A stretch of 48,465 bases of DNA from an uncultured Caulobacter sp. (GTDB taxonomy: Bacteria > Pseudomonadota > Alphaproteobacteria > Caulobacterales > Caulobacteraceae). The DNA lies in assembly GCF_947036865.1 (NCBI RefSeq), contig NZ_CAMQSF010000027.1:1-48465 (forward strand). The letters are read 5' to 3'. Shown here one piece after another: positions 30,203 to 39,586 of the stretch. A program made the translations under genes and the position numbers. Under the pieces are notes generated by a model, which did no database searches, was not told where the DNA came from, and saw nothing but the letters and a program-made list of their open reading frames with translations. How positions within the stretch are numbered: position 1 is the stretch's first letter; each line of letters opens with the position of its first letter.

Positions 30203-30984
30203 CAGGACTCGGAGATGGTGTTTCTTCGGTAGATTTCGAGGAGGCCCCGGATCGTCAGATCCGAGTCAAAATGGTCGATGCTGTCGGTGGCGCCCTCGAA
30301 CAGCGAGGCGACACCGCCGGTGGCGATGACGGTCATGGGCTCGGCGCGCTCGGCCTTGATGCGCGACACGAGGCCCTCGATCAGAGAGATATATCCCCAG
30401 AACACGCCAGACTGCATCGCGGACACGGTGTCGCGCCCCACGATCTTGTTACCGGCGGGACGCTGGATGGCGATCCGGGGCAGCTTCGCCGCCGCCTCGT
30501 GCAGCGCCTGCATCGAGAGGTTGATGCCCGGCGAGATGATCCCGCCCTCGAACGCGCCGTCCGCCGCGACGATGTCAAAGGTCGTCGCCGTGCCGCTGTC
30601 GATGACGATCAGCGGGCCCGAGTAGACCATGTGAGCGCCGATGGCGTTGACCAGGCGGTCCGCCCCGGCCTCGGACGGCTTTTCGATGCGGACGTCGATG
30701 CCCAGCTTGGCGTTCTCGCCGATCACCAGCGGCTCGACGCCGAAATAGCGGCGGGAAAGGTTGCGCAGATTGAAGATCGACTGCGGCACGACGCTGGAGA
30801 TGATCACCGCGTCGATGGCCCGGAAGCCCAGGCCCTGCATCGACAGAAGCTGCGAGAGCCAGACCACGTATTCGTCGGCGGTGCGGGTGCTCTCGGTCGC
30901 CGCCCGCCATTGGGCCACCCACGACTGGCCGTCGTGAATGGCGAACATCGTGTTGGTGTTGCCCTGCTCAATGGCCAGCAGCAT
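30202..30984 (-). CDS. coaX: Type III pantothenate kinase CoaX
   Basis: CoaX phosphorylates pantothenate in the first step of CoA synthesis. The 260-residue ASKHA-fold protein has the phosphate-binding loop [12 protein letters not shown] at the N-terminus, [12 protein letters not shown] near residue 102 and [11 protein letters not shown] near 125. The final TGGVASLFE near 235 binds nucleotide. In most CoaX the first motif reads Asp-x-Gly-Asn; here it is Glu-Gln-Gly-Asn. The ATG at 30984 forms TGATG with the birA stop; a GTG one codon upstream is an alternative. Confidence 0.94.
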   Translation of the reverse strand: MLLAIEQGNTNTMFAIHDGQSWVAQWRAATESTRTADEYVVWLSQLLSMQGLGFRAIDAVIISSVVPQSIFNLRNLSRRYFGVEPLVIGENAKLGIDVRIEKPSEAGADRLVNAIGAHMVYSGPLIVIDSGTATTFDIVAADGAFEGGIISPGINLSMQALHEAAAKLPRIAIQRPAGNKIVGRDTVSAMQSGVFWGYISLIEGLVSRIKAERAEPMTVIATGGVASLFEGATDSIDHFDSDLTIRGLLEIYRRNTISES

Positions 30985-31724
30985 CACGCGCCTCCAAAGA
31001 AGACATCGCCGGCGGTGATCCGGCGGACTTGGCCGTCGGCCAGACGAAGCCGCAGCGCGCCGTCGCCGTCCAGGCCCTCGGCGACGCCCTCAACCGTCTC
31101 CGTTCCCAGACGCGCGACGCAGGCCTCGCCCAGGCCGTGGGCGCGCGCCGTCCAGGCGTCGGCGATGGCGGGAAAGCCGAGGGTGGTCCACGTCCGGGAC
31201 CAGCGATCGAACGCGCCCGAAAGCACTTCCAAGGCTTCGATCGGCGATGGCGGCGGGCTGTCGCGGTAGGTGGCGATGGCGGTGGCGGGCCGTTCGGCGT
31301 CGATCGGCTTGCGCGCGAGATTGACGCCGATCCCAACGGCGATCCACAGCCCGCCCGTCGGCGACGCGCCGGACTCGACCAGGATCCCGCTGACCTTGAG
31401 GCCGCCGAGCAGCGGATCATTGGGCCATTTCAGGCTGACCAGCTTGGCCGGCGCGTACTGACCCAGCATGTCGGCCACCGCGAGGGCGGCGACGAAGGAC
31501 ACCTGCGCCGCCTCGGCGGGTGGCTTGTCGGTGCGAAACAGATAGGTGGCGGCGAGATTGCCCGCTCCCGTCTCCCAGGCGCGCCCGCGGCGACCGCGGC
31601 CTGCGGTCTGGCGAAGGCCGAGCAGCCATAGCGGCCCGGTCTCGCCCGCCTCGGCCCGGCGACGGGCCTCGGCGTTGGTGGAGTCGATCTCGTCGAGGAC
31701 GACGACGGGCGCGCCGCCCGTCAC
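30984..31724 (-). CDS. birA: Biotin--[acetyl-CoA-carboxylase] ligase BirA (no DNA-binding domain)
   Basis: BirA activates biotin to biotinyl-AMP and attaches it to biotin carboxyl carrier proteins. The roughly 246 residues contain the catalytic core: [16 protein letters not shown], the biotin/AMP loop [11 protein letters not shown], and [10 protein letters not shown] with the catalytic Lys. A short C-terminal SH3-like domain follows. There is no N-terminal helix-turn-helix, so it is a group I ligase without repressor function. No ATG is near; I take GTG at 31724, just past the nuoN stop, with TTG at 31739 as the alternative. Confidence 0.92.
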   Translation of the reverse strand: MTGGAPVVVLDEIDSTNAEARRRAEAGETGPLWLLGLRQTAGRGRRGRAWETGAGNLAATYLFRTDKPPAEAAQVSFVAALAVADMLGQYAPAKLVSLKWPNDPLLGGLKVSGILVESGASPTGGLWIAVGIGVNLARKPIDAERPATAIATYRDSPPPSPIEALEVLSGAFDRWSRTWTTLGFPAIADAWTARAHGLGEACVARLGTETVEGVAEGLDGDGALRLRLADGQVRRITAGDVFFGGA

Positions 31725-31725
31725 G

Positions 31726-33171
31726 TCACGCGTGACCAAAGGCGGCCGCGGCGGCCTTGGCGGCGGGGTCGAGCCACATCAGGGCCACCAACACGATCGG
31801 GAACGAGAAGATCGCGGCCGCGAAGCCGACGGCGCGGGCCGAGGGCGACGGCGCGTCGACCGCGCCGGCCGACTCGTCGAACCACATCGTCTTGATCAGG
31901 CGCAGATAGTAGAAGGCCGCCACGACCGAACCGACCAGGCCCAGCACCGCGGCCCATTGCATCATCACATCGCCCGTGGCCAGCGCCGCGCCGAACACAT
32001 AGTACTTCGACCAGAAGCCCGAGAACGGCGGCAGGCCCAGGGCCGACAGCGAGAAGGCGGTCATGGCGACGGCGATGCCGGGGCGCTCCTTCACCAGACC
32101 GGCCATGTCCTGAATGGTCTCCATCGACTTGCCGCCGCGGTTCAGCGCCTGAAGGCAGGCGAAGAAGCCGGTGACGTCGACCATGTAGAGCACCATGAAC
32201 ACCAGCATCGACTGCAGGCCCTTCTCGCCGCCGGCCGCCACGCCCAGCAGGGCGTAGCCGACATTGGCGATCGAGGAGTAGGCCCACAGGCGCTTCAGAT
32301 TGCTTTGGGCCAGGCCCGCGAAGGCGCCGACGAAGACCGACAGCAGAGCCGCGATCACCAGGATCTGACGCCACTTGTCGCCCGAGGCCGGGAAGGCGTC
32401 GCCCAGCACGCGAGCGAACATCATCATGGCGGCCAGCTTCGGCGCGGCGGCGAAGAAGCCGACCACCGGGGTCGGGGCGCCTTCGTAGACGTCCGGGGTC
32501 CACATGTGGAACGGCGCGGCCGAGACCTTGAACGCCAGGCCGCAGATCACGAACACCAGGCCGAACAGCAGGCCCGTGCCGTGCGTCCCGCCATGGGCGG
32601 CGGCCAGGGCGATCTGGCTGAAGTGGGTCGAGCCGGTGAAGCCGTAGATCAGCGAGCTGCCGTACAGCAGCAGGCCCGACGACAGGGCGCCCAGCACGAA
32701 GTACTTCAGGCCCGCTTCCGACGACTTGGCGTCGTCGCGCCGCATGGCGGCCAGCACGTACAGGGCCAGCGATTGCAGCTCGACGCCGACATAGAGGCTG
32801 ATCAGGTCGCCGGCCGAGGCGGTGACGCCCATGCCGACGGCGGCCAGGATGACCAGGACCGCGTATTCGAACTTCTGGTCGCCGCGCTGGGCCAGCCAGC
32901 GGTCGCCGAGCACGATGGCCACGGCGCTCGACAGATAGATGGCCACCTTGGCGTAGGTCGCCGCGGCGTCGGCCGCGTAAACGCCGTTGAAGGCGTGGCC
33001 GTGCGGACCGAACACCGCCGTGGCGGCGGCCGCGATCAGGGCCGCGACGGCGGCCAGGGTGAAGATCGGTCCGACCTTGCCCCGGAAGGCGCCGGCGACC
33101 AGCAGGACCAGGGCCGCGACCGCGAGGACGACCTCGGGCAGAACGAGCGAGAAGTTGGCGGAAAACGTCAT
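31726..33171 (-). CDS. nuoN: NADH-quinone oxidoreductase subunit N
   Basis: NuoN is one of three antiporter-like proton-channel subunits of the complex I membrane arm. The 481-residue protein has about 14 hydrophobic helices, beginning near residue 10. It contains the conserved channel segments LYVGVELQSLALYVL, a glutamate and lysine in mid-helix, and FKVSAAPFHMWTPDVYEGAP around residue 235. The ATG at 33171 lies 7 nt after the nuoM stop. It is the last nuo gene, and its 3' end abuts birA. Confidence 0.97.
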   Translation of the reverse strand: MTFSANFSLVLPEVVLAVAALVLLVAGAFRGKVGPIFTLAAVAALIAAAATAVFGPHGHAFNGVYAADAAATYAKVAIYLSSAVAIVLGDRWLAQRGDQKFEYAVLVILAAVGMGVTASAGDLISLYVGVELQSLALYVLAAMRRDDAKSSEAGLKYFVLGALSSGLLLYGSSLIYGFTGSTHFSQIALAAAHGGTHGTGLLFGLVFVICGLAFKVSAAPFHMWTPDVYEGAPTPVVGFFAAAPKLAAMMMFARVLGDAFPASGDKWRQILVIAALLSVFVGAFAGLAQSNLKRLWAYSSIANVGYALLGVAAGGEKGLQSMLVFMVLYMVDVTGFFACLQALNRGGKSMETIQDMAGLVKERPGIAVAMTAFSLSALGLPPFSGFWSKYYVFGAALATGDVMMQWAAVLGLVGSVVAAFYYLRLIKTMWFDESAGAVDAPSPSARAVGFAAAIFSFPIVLVALMWLDPAAKAAAAAFGHA

Positions 33172-33178
33172 TGGCTCC

Positions 33179-34663
33179 TCACCCGCCCACGGCGGCGCGC
33201 CAGGCGCCGACCAGCGCGTCGACGGACGACGCGGTCAGGTTGAACACGAAATTCGGATAGATGCCCAGCACCAGGGTCGACACGATCAGCGGGGCGAAGA
33301 TCAGGATCTCGCGCGTGTCCAGATCGGTGATCGTGGCCAGCTGCGGGTTGGTGATCTCGCCGAACATCACGCGGCGATACAGGGTCAGGGCGTAGACGGC
33401 CGAGAAGATCACGCCCGAGGCGGCGACCAGCGCGGTCCAGGTCGAGGCCTTGTAGGCGCCGGTCATGGTCAGGATTTCCCCGACAAAACCCGAAGTGCCC
33501 GGCAGGCCGACATTGCCCATGGTGAACAGCATGAAGGTCGCGGCGTACCACGGCATCCGGCTGGTCAGACCGCCGTAGAAGGCGATCTCGCGGGTGTGCA
33601 TGCGGTCGTAGACGACGCCGACGCAGAGGAAGAGCGCGCCCGAGATCACCCCGTGGCTCAGCATCTGGAACAGGGCGCCCTGCTCGCCGGTCGCGTTGCC
33701 CGAGAAGATGCCCATGGTCACGAAGCCCATGTGGGCGACCGACGAATAGGCGATCAGCTTCTTGATGTCGGTCTGCCGGAAGGCGACCAGCGAGGTGTAG
33801 ACGATGGCGATCACCGACATCGCGAACACCAGCGGCTGAAACAGCTCCGAGGCATTGGGGAACATCGGCAGGCTGAAGCGCATGAAGCCGTAGCCGCCCA
33901 TCTTCAGCAGGATGCCCGCCAGGATGACCGAGCCGGCGGTCGGCGCCTCGACGTGGGCGTCGGGCAGCCAGGTGTGCACGGGCCACATCGGCATCTTCAC
34001 CGCGAAGCTGGCGAAGAAGGCCAGCCACAGCCAGGTCTGCAGCCACGGCGCGAACTTGAAGGTCATCAGCGCCGGGATCGACGAGGTGTGGGCGATGGCG
34101 ATCATGGCCAGGATGGCCGCCAGCATCAGCACCGAACCGAGCAGCGTGTAGAGGAAGAACTTGTAGGCCGCGTAGACCCGGCGCTTGCCGCCCCAGATGC
34201 CGATGATCAGGAACATCGGGACCAGGCCGCCCTCGAAGAAGAGGTAGAACAGGATCAGGTCCAGCGCGCAGAACACGCCGATCACCAGGGTCTCGAGAAC
34301 CAGGAAGGCGATCAGATATTCAACCACGCGCTTTTCGACCGACTTCCAGCTGGCCACCACGCAGATCGGCAGCAGGAAGGCGGTCAGGAGGACGAACAGC
34401 ACCGAGATGCCGTCGACGCCCATCCGATAGTGCAGGCCCGCGAACCAGGCGATGTCTTCCACGAACTGGAAGCCGGGGTTCTTCGGGTCGAACTGGGCGA
34501 CGAGGACGATCGACAGGCCGAACGTCACCAGCGTGGTCACCAGGGCGATCCACTTGGCGAGCGTGTCGGTCTTTCCGCTCGCGCCGTTCAGGGCGCGCGC
34601 GGCGAGGATCGCCACGACGCCGAGCAGCGGCGCGAAGGTCGTAAGGCTGAGAAGGCCGATCAT
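33179..34663 (-). CDS. nuoM: NADH-quinone oxidoreductase subunit M
   Basis: NuoM is the middle antiporter-like subunit of the complex I proton pathway. The 494-residue protein has about 14 helices and the family marks [18 protein letters not shown] near residue 140, where the glutamate is essential. It also has [21 protein letters not shown] with the channel lysine near 235, and [12 protein letters not shown]. It follows nuoL by 13 nt. Confidence 0.97.
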   Translation of the reverse strand: MIGLLSLTTFAPLLGVVAILAARALNGASGKTDTLAKWIALVTTLVTFGLSIVLVAQFDPKNPGFQFVEDIAWFAGLHYRMGVDGISVLFVLLTAFLLPICVVASWKSVEKRVVEYLIAFLVLETLVIGVFCALDLILFYLFFEGGLVPMFLIIGIWGGKRRVYAAYKFFLYTLLGSVLMLAAILAMIAIAHTSSIPALMTFKFAPWLQTWLWLAFFASFAVKMPMWPVHTWLPDAHVEAPTAGSVILAGILLKMGGYGFMRFSLPMFPNASELFQPLVFAMSVIAIVYTSLVAFRQTDIKKLIAYSSVAHMGFVTMGIFSGNATGEQGALFQMLSHGVISGALFLCVGVVYDRMHTREIAFYGGLTSRMPWYAATFMLFTMGNVGLPGTSGFVGEILTMTGAYKASTWTALVAASGVIFSAVYALTLYRRVMFGEITNPQLATITDLDTREILIFAPLIVSTLVLGIYPNFVFNLTASSVDALVGAWRAAVGG

Positions 34664-34676
34664 GAACTCCGTCCCC

Positions 34677-36743
34677 TCAACGGAAGGCGTATAGGGCGAA
34701 GGTCAGCAGGCCGGCGACGCCGAGCAGCATGACGAACGCGTAGTGGTAGAGATAGCCGGTCTGCAGCTTGCCGGTGCGCTTGCCGACCTCGTACGAGACC
34801 GCGCTGACGCCATCGGGGCCCAGGCCGTCGATGAGCTTCTGGTCGCCGCCCTTCCAGAACAGGTCGCCGAGGAACTTGGCCAGGCGCACGAAGGTGGCCT
34901 GATAGAGCTCGTCGAAGAACCACTTGTTGTAGAAGAAGACGTACAGCGGCCCCTGACGGGCGGCCAGCTTGGCGCCCAGGCCTTCCTTCAGGATGTAGAC
35001 GTACCAGGCGGCGATCAGACCGATGATCGTGGCGACCAGCGGGCTGTACTTGACCCACTCGGCGACGCCATGGGCCTCGTGCAGCACGTGGTTGGTCGGG
35101 GCGTTGAAGATCGCGCCGCGCCAGAACTCGCCCTGCTCGTGGCCGACGAAATAATCGACGAACACGAAGCCGGCGGCGATGGCGCCGATCGACAGCACCA
35201 CCAGCGGGAACAGCATCACCCAGGGGCTTTCGTGCGGCTTGTGGTCGTGGCCATGGCCGTGATCGTCGTGGTGATCGTCCGGCAGCGGCTCGTCGTGCGT
35301 CTCGATCTGGGCGTGCGAGGCGTGATCGTCGTGGCCGTGCGCGTGGTGGTCGTAATGACCCCAGCGGGCGTGGCCGTTGAAGGTGAAGAAGGCCAGGCGC
35401 CAGGAGTAGAAAGAAGTCAGGCCCGCCACGAGGACGCCGATCACCCAGGCGAACATGCCGATCGGGTTGTGCTGGCCCGCCGCGAACGCCGCCTCGATGA
35501 TGGTGTCCTTCGAGTAGAAGCCGGCGAAGCCCAGCTCCAGCGGCGGGATGCCCAGGCCCGTGATGGCGATCGTGCCGATCGTCATGGCGATGAAGGTCAC
35601 CGGCAGAAGCTTGGCCAGGGCGCCGTACTTCCGCATGTCCTGCTCGTGGTGCATGCCGTGGATCACCGAACCGGCGCCCAGGAACAGCAGGGCCTTGAAG
35701 AAGGCGTGGGTGAACAGGTGGAACATGGCCGCCTGATAGGCGCCGACACCGGCCGCGAAGAACATGTAGCCCAGCTGCGAACAGGTCGAGTAGGCGATCA
35801 CGCGCTTGATGTCGTTCTGGGTCAGGCCGACCGTGGCGGCGAACAGGGCCGTCACCGCGCCGATCACCGTGACGATGTTCTTGGCGACGGGCGCGTATTC
35901 GAACATCGGCGACAGCAGGCACAGCATGTAGACGCCGGCGGTGACCATGGTGGCCGCGTGGATCAGGGCCGAGACCGGGGTCGGGCCTTCCATGGCGTCC
36001 GGCAGCCAGGTGTGCAGGAAGAACTGCGCCGACTTGCCCATCGCGCCGATGAATAGCAGGAAGCAGGCGATATCCATCAGCGGGAACGTGTGCCCCGCGA
36101 ACTGCCAGGTCTTGCCGGCGTGAGCGGCGATCTGCGGGAAGATCTCGGCGAACTGGATCGTGCCGAACGCCCAGAAGGTCGTCATGATGCCCAGAGCGAA
36201 GCCGAAGTCCCCGACGCGGTTGACTACGAAGGCCTTGATGGCGGCGCTGCTGGCCGAGGGCTTCTTGTACCAGAAGCCGATCAGCAGGTACGAGGCCAGG
36301 CCCACGCCTTCCCAGCCGAAGAACAGCTGCATGAAGTCGGCGGCGGTGACCAGCGACAGCATGGCGAAGGTGAACAGCGACAGGTACGCGAAGAAGCGCG
36401 GCTTGCTGTCGTCCTCGGCCATGTAGCCCCAGGAATAGATGTGCACGAGGGCCGAGACCGTCGTGACCACGATCAGCATGGTCGCCGACAGGGCGTCGAT
36501 GCGGATCGACCAGTTGGCCTGGAAGTCCCCGACGTGGATGAACGGCAACAGCTGGACGGTGAAGGCCTCCATGTGGCCCCAGGTCCATTGGCTGAACGTG
36601 TACCAGGACAGGGCGCAGGCCAGGATCAGCGCGCCGGTCGTGACCGACTGCGAGGCCACGTTGCCGATACGGCGGCCGAACAGGCCGGCGATGGCGGCGG
36701 CGATGATCGGCGCGAAAACGAGAATAGTGACAAGCGTCTGCAT
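34677..36743 (-). CDS. nuoL: NADH-quinone oxidoreductase subunit L
   Basis: NuoL is the distal antiporter-like subunit of complex I, with a long lateral helix that runs along the membrane arm. The 688 residues include [20 protein letters not shown] near residue 140, the channel lysine in [20 protein letters not shown] near 235, and C-terminal helices following an amphipathic stretch. Residues about 457-508 form a cytoplasm- or periplasm-exposed loop unusually rich in His and Asp (for example [13 protein letters not shown]). It begins 8 nt after nuoK. Confidence 0.97.
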   Translation of the reverse strand: MQTLVTILVFAPIIAAAIAGLFGRRIGNVASQSVTTGALILACALSWYTFSQWTWGHMEAFTVQLLPFIHVGDFQANWSIRIDALSATMLIVVTTVSALVHIYSWGYMAEDDSKPRFFAYLSLFTFAMLSLVTAADFMQLFFGWEGVGLASYLLIGFWYKKPSASSAAIKAFVVNRVGDFGFALGIMTTFWAFGTIQFAEIFPQIAAHAGKTWQFAGHTFPLMDIACFLLFIGAMGKSAQFFLHTWLPDAMEGPTPVSALIHAATMVTAGVYMLCLLSPMFEYAPVAKNIVTVIGAVTALFAATVGLTQNDIKRVIAYSTCSQLGYMFFAAGVGAYQAAMFHLFTHAFFKALLFLGAGSVIHGMHHEQDMRKYGALAKLLPVTFIAMTIGTIAITGLGIPPLELGFAGFYSKDTIIEAAFAAGQHNPIGMFAWVIGVLVAGLTSFYSWRLAFFTFNGHARWGHYDHHAHGHDDHASHAQIETHDEPLPDDHHDDHGHGHDHKPHESPWVMLFPLVVLSIGAIAAGFVFVDYFVGHEQGEFWRGAIFNAPTNHVLHEAHGVAEWVKYSPLVATIIGLIAAWYVYILKEGLGAKLAARQGPLYVFFYNKWFFDELYQATFVRLAKFLGDLFWKGGDQKLIDGLGPDGVSAVSYEVGKRTGKLQTGYLYHYAFVMLLGVAGLLTFALYAFR

Positions 36744-36751
36744 GACGTCGC

Positions 36752-37057
36752 TTAGCCCTTCATCATGCTGGCGTCGTCAACCGCGATGTCGCCGCGGTTG
36801 CGGAAGAAGGTGACGAGGATGGCCAGACCCACGGCCGCCTCGGCGGCGGCCACGGTCAGCACGAACATGGCGAAGATCTGCCCCGCCACGTCGTGCAGGA
36901 AGGCCGAGAACGCCACCAGGTTGATGTTCACCGCCAGCAGGATCAGCTCGATCGACATCAGGATGACGATGATGTTCTTGCGGTTCACGAAGATGCCGAA
37001 GACGCCGATCGTGAACAGGATCGCGGCGACGACGAGATAGTGCGGCAGGCCGATCAT
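36752..37057 (-). CDS. nuoK: NADH-quinone oxidoreductase subunit K
   Basis: The 101-residue subunit has three helices and the two conserved membrane glutamates of NuoK, in [11 protein letters not shown] and [13 protein letters not shown], which form part of the central proton path. Length is exactly that of the family. The ATG overlaps the nuoJ stop (ATGA). Confidence 0.97.
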   Translation of the reverse strand: MIGLPHYLVVAAILFTIGVFGIFVNRKNIIVILMSIELILLAVNINLVAFSAFLHDVAGQIFAMFVLTVAAAEAAVGLAILVTFFRNRGDIAVDDASMMKG

Positions 37058-37671
37058 TCGGAGATCCCCTCACCCGGCTTGATCTGGACCAGCTGCATGC
37101 CGGTCTTGGGCGTGCGGGCGACCTGCTTGCCGATGTCCTGGCGCTTGACGCCGGGCTTGTGGCGCAGGGTCAGGACGATGGCGCCGATCATGGCGACCAG
37201 CAGCACCAGGCCCGCCAGTTGGAAGAAGAAGACGTAGTCGGTGTAGAGCACCCGGCCCAGCGCCTCGGTGTTCGACGCCCCACCCGGCGAGGCGTTCGGC
37301 AGCGCGTGCTTGGCGGCCGCGCCGTTGCTGGCCACGGCCGCGATGACCATCACCATCTCGACGGCGATCACCACCCCGACCGCGCCGCCATAGGGCAGGT
37401 ACTGGGTGAAGCCCTGCCGCAGCTCGGCGAAGTCGACGTCCAGCATCATGACGACGAACAGGAACAGCACCGCCACCGCGCCGACATAGACAACGACCAG
37501 CAGCATCGCCAGGAACTCCGCGCCCAAGAGGACGAAGAGGCCGGCGGCCGAGAAGAAGGCGGTGATCAGGAAGAGCACCGAGTGCACCGGGTTCTTGGCC
37601 GACACGACGAGCAAGCCCGACGCGAGGGTCACGAAAGCCAGCAGATAGAATGCGATCGCCTGCAAGGGCAT
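37054..37671 (-). CDS. nuoJ: NADH-quinone oxidoreductase subunit J
   Basis: NuoJ is a membrane-arm subunit with five helices. The 205-residue product has [21 protein letters not shown] and the pi-bulge helix segment [19 protein letters not shown] near residue 60, whose flexibility couples quinone reduction to proton transfer. The ATG at 37671 matches family N-termini; an in-frame TTG 11 codons upstream is less likely. Confidence 0.96.
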   Translation of the reverse strand: MPLQAIAFYLLAFVTLASGLLVVSAKNPVHSVLFLITAFFSAAGLFVLLGAEFLAMLLVVVYVGAVAVLFLFVVMMLDVDFAELRQGFTQYLPYGGAVGVVIAVEMVMVIAAVASNGAAAKHALPNASPGGASNTEALGRVLYTDYVFFFQLAGLVLLVAMIGAIVLTLRHKPGVKRQDIGKQVARTPKTGMQLVQIKPGEGISE

Positions 37672-37753
37672 CGGCCCAGGGCTCCCCTGAAAACTTAAGT
37701 CCAATGACCGCGCATCGGAACGACGCGCCGCCGCCTTCGGATTCGCCCGTCCT

Positions 37754-38245
37754 TTAGCGGTAGGGCGCGTCCAACTCCAGATTCTTCGCGATCAGGCGCT
37801 CCCACCGGTCGCCGTTATCGAGAAGCCGTTGCTTGTCGTAATAGAGCTCTTCGCGGGTCTCGGTCGCGAACTCCAGGTTCGGCCCCTCGACGATGGCGTC
37901 GACCGGGCAGGCCTCCTGGCACAGACCGCAATAGATGCACTTGACCATGTCGATGTCGTAGCGGGTCGTGCGGCGGCTGCCGTCCTCGCGCGGTTCGGCC
38001 TCGATCGTGATGGCCTGGGCGGGGCACACGGCCTCGCAGAGCTTGCAGGCGATGCAGCGTTCTTCGCCCGAGGGATAGCGACGCAGGGCGTGCTCGCCCC
38101 GGAAACGCGGCGACTGCGGGTTGCGCTCGTTCGGATAGATCACCGTCTTCTTCGGGGCGACCATGTACTTCATGGCCAGGCCGAACGCCCCCGCGAAGTC
38201 CAGAAGGGCCGCGCCCTTGACCGCCTGAGTGATGCGCTGGAACAC
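37754..38245 (-). CDS. nuoI: NADH-quinone oxidoreductase subunit I
   Basis: NuoI holds two [4Fe-4S] clusters (N6a and N6b) that carry electrons towards NuoB. The 163-residue protein has two ferredoxin motifs, [12 protein letters not shown] near residue 65 and [12 protein letters not shown] near 104, after an N-terminal amphipathic anchor. The start is GTG (38245), preceded by a good AGGAGAGG site. A 37-nt gap separates it from the inserted lipoprotein gene. Confidence 0.96.
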   Translation of the reverse strand: MFQRITQAVKGAALLDFAGAFGLAMKYMVAPKKTVIYPNERNPQSPRFRGEHALRRYPSGEERCIACKLCEAVCPAQAITIEAEPREDGSRRTTRYDIDMVKCIYCGLCQEACPVDAIVEGPNLEFATETREELYYDKQRLLDNGDRWERLIAKNLELDAPYR

Positions 38246-38282
38246 CAGAGCCTCTCCTAAAACAATACGGGCCGAAAGGCCG

Positions 38283-38522
38283 CTACTTCGTCTTGCGCGG
38301 GATCACGCAGGTGTAGTTCGAAAGCTGGGCGGGGTCGCCCCCGTCCTCCTTGAATCGGATCGTCCCGCCGTCGGCCTTGCACTTGTCGCCGGCGCGACGC
38401 AGGTCGTCATAGGCCACGACGCCGTCTCCCAGCGAGTAGGACTGGTTCGGCGCCGTCACGGCCTGGCAGGCCGAGAGGGCGAGACCGGTCAGTCCCAGCG
38501 CGAAGACGGCGGCGCGGCGCAT
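38283..38522 (-). CDS. Small lipoprotein between nuoH and nuoI
   Basis: The 79-residue product has a lipoprotein signal ([20 protein letters not shown]) with lipobox LSAC. The mature part of about 60 residues contains two more cysteines (DKCKADGG and NYTCVIPRK) and several charged residues. I do not recognise a family. The ATG overlaps the nuoH stop by 1 nt (TGATG), so it should be co-translated with complex I genes. It could be a peripheral periplasmic or outer-membrane lipoprotein; a role in complex I assembly is unproven. Confidence 0.82.
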   Translation of the reverse strand: MRRAAVFALGLTGLALSACQAVTAPNQSYSLGDGVVAYDDLRRAGDKCKADGGTIRFKEDGGDPAQLSNYTCVIPRKTK

Positions 38523-39583
38523 CAGGCCCCCGGTCCGAACACGCGCCAGGCGGCGACCGCGGCCACCAGCACCAGCGAGGTCGGCAGGAACACCTTCCAG
38601 CCCAACCGCATCAGCTGGTCGTAGCGGTAGCGAGGCACGATGGCCTTGGCCATGGCGAACATGAAGAACCAGAAGACGATCTTGGCGTAGAAGACCAGCG
38701 CCAGGGCCAGCTTGCCCCACCAGCCCCACATCGCCACCAGGTCGATCGGCAGGCCCAGGTTCCAGCCGCCGAAGAACAGCACGCTGATCATCGCGCACAT
38801 CAGCACGATGTTCGAATATTCGGCGACCATGAACAGCAGGTACGGCGTCGAGCTGTACTCGACCTGGTAGCCGGCCACGAGCTCGGATTCGGCTTCCGGC
38901 AGGTCGAACGGCGGACGGTTCGTCTCGGCCAGGCCCGAGATGTAGAACATGCCCATGGCAACGACCATGACCGGCAGCAGGATCAGGTTCTTCAGACCCG
39001 CGCCGCCGAACACGTTCCAGTTCCAGAACCAGCCGTTCTGCTTTTCGACGATGGTCGACAGGTTCATCGAACCCGCCAGCAGGATCACGGTGATGATGAT
39101 CAGGCCGATCGAGACTTCGTAAGACACCATCTGCGCCGCCGAGCGCAGCGCGCCCAGGAACGGGTACTTCGAGTTCGAAGCCCAGCCGCCCATGATGATG
39201 CCGTAGACGCCCAGCGAGCTCATCGCTAGCAGGTAGAGAATGCCGACATTGAGGTTGGAGACGACCCAGCCCGGCGCGAACGGCACCACGGCCCAGCCGA
39301 CGAAGCCCAGCACCAGGCTGATCAGCGGGGCCAGGATGAACACGACCTTGTCGGCGCCGGCTGGGATCACGATCTCCTTCAGCACGAACTTGAAGAAGTC
39401 GGCGAACGACTGCAGCAGGCCGAAGGGGCCGACCACGTTCGGGCCTTTGCGCATCTGGACGCCGGCCCAGATCTTGCGGTCGGCCAGCAGCAGGAAGGCC
39501 AGGCTCAGCAGAACCCAGATCACCACCAGCAGCACGCCGCCGGTCGTGAGGCCAAACCAGAGAAGCGGATTGGTCTGGTCCAC
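38522..39583 (-). CDS. nuoH: NADH-quinone oxidoreductase subunit H
   Basis: NuoH links the hydrophilic arm to the membrane arm and forms much of the quinone chamber. The 353-residue protein has eight helices and the conserved loops [20 protein letters not shown] near residue 32 and [20 protein letters not shown] near 215, with EYSS following. The start is a GTG at 39583, 3 nt after the nuoG stop. Confidence 0.96.
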   Translation of the reverse strand: MDQTNPLLWFGLTTGGVLLVVIWVLLSLAFLLLADRKIWAGVQMRKGPNVVGPFGLLQSFADFFKFVLKEIVIPAGADKVVFILAPLISLVLGFVGWAVVPFAPGWVVSNLNVGILYLLAMSSLGVYGIIMGGWASNSKYPFLGALRSAAQMVSYEVSIGLIIITVILLAGSMNLSTIVEKQNGWFWNWNVFGGAGLKNLILLPVMVVAMGMFYISGLAETNRPPFDLPEAESELVAGYQVEYSSTPYLLFMVAEYSNIVLMCAMISVLFFGGWNLGLPIDLVAMWGWWGKLALALVFYAKIVFWFFMFAMAKAIVPRYRYDQLMRLGWKVFLPTSLVLVAAVAAWRVFGPGA

Positions 39584-39586
39584 GAT

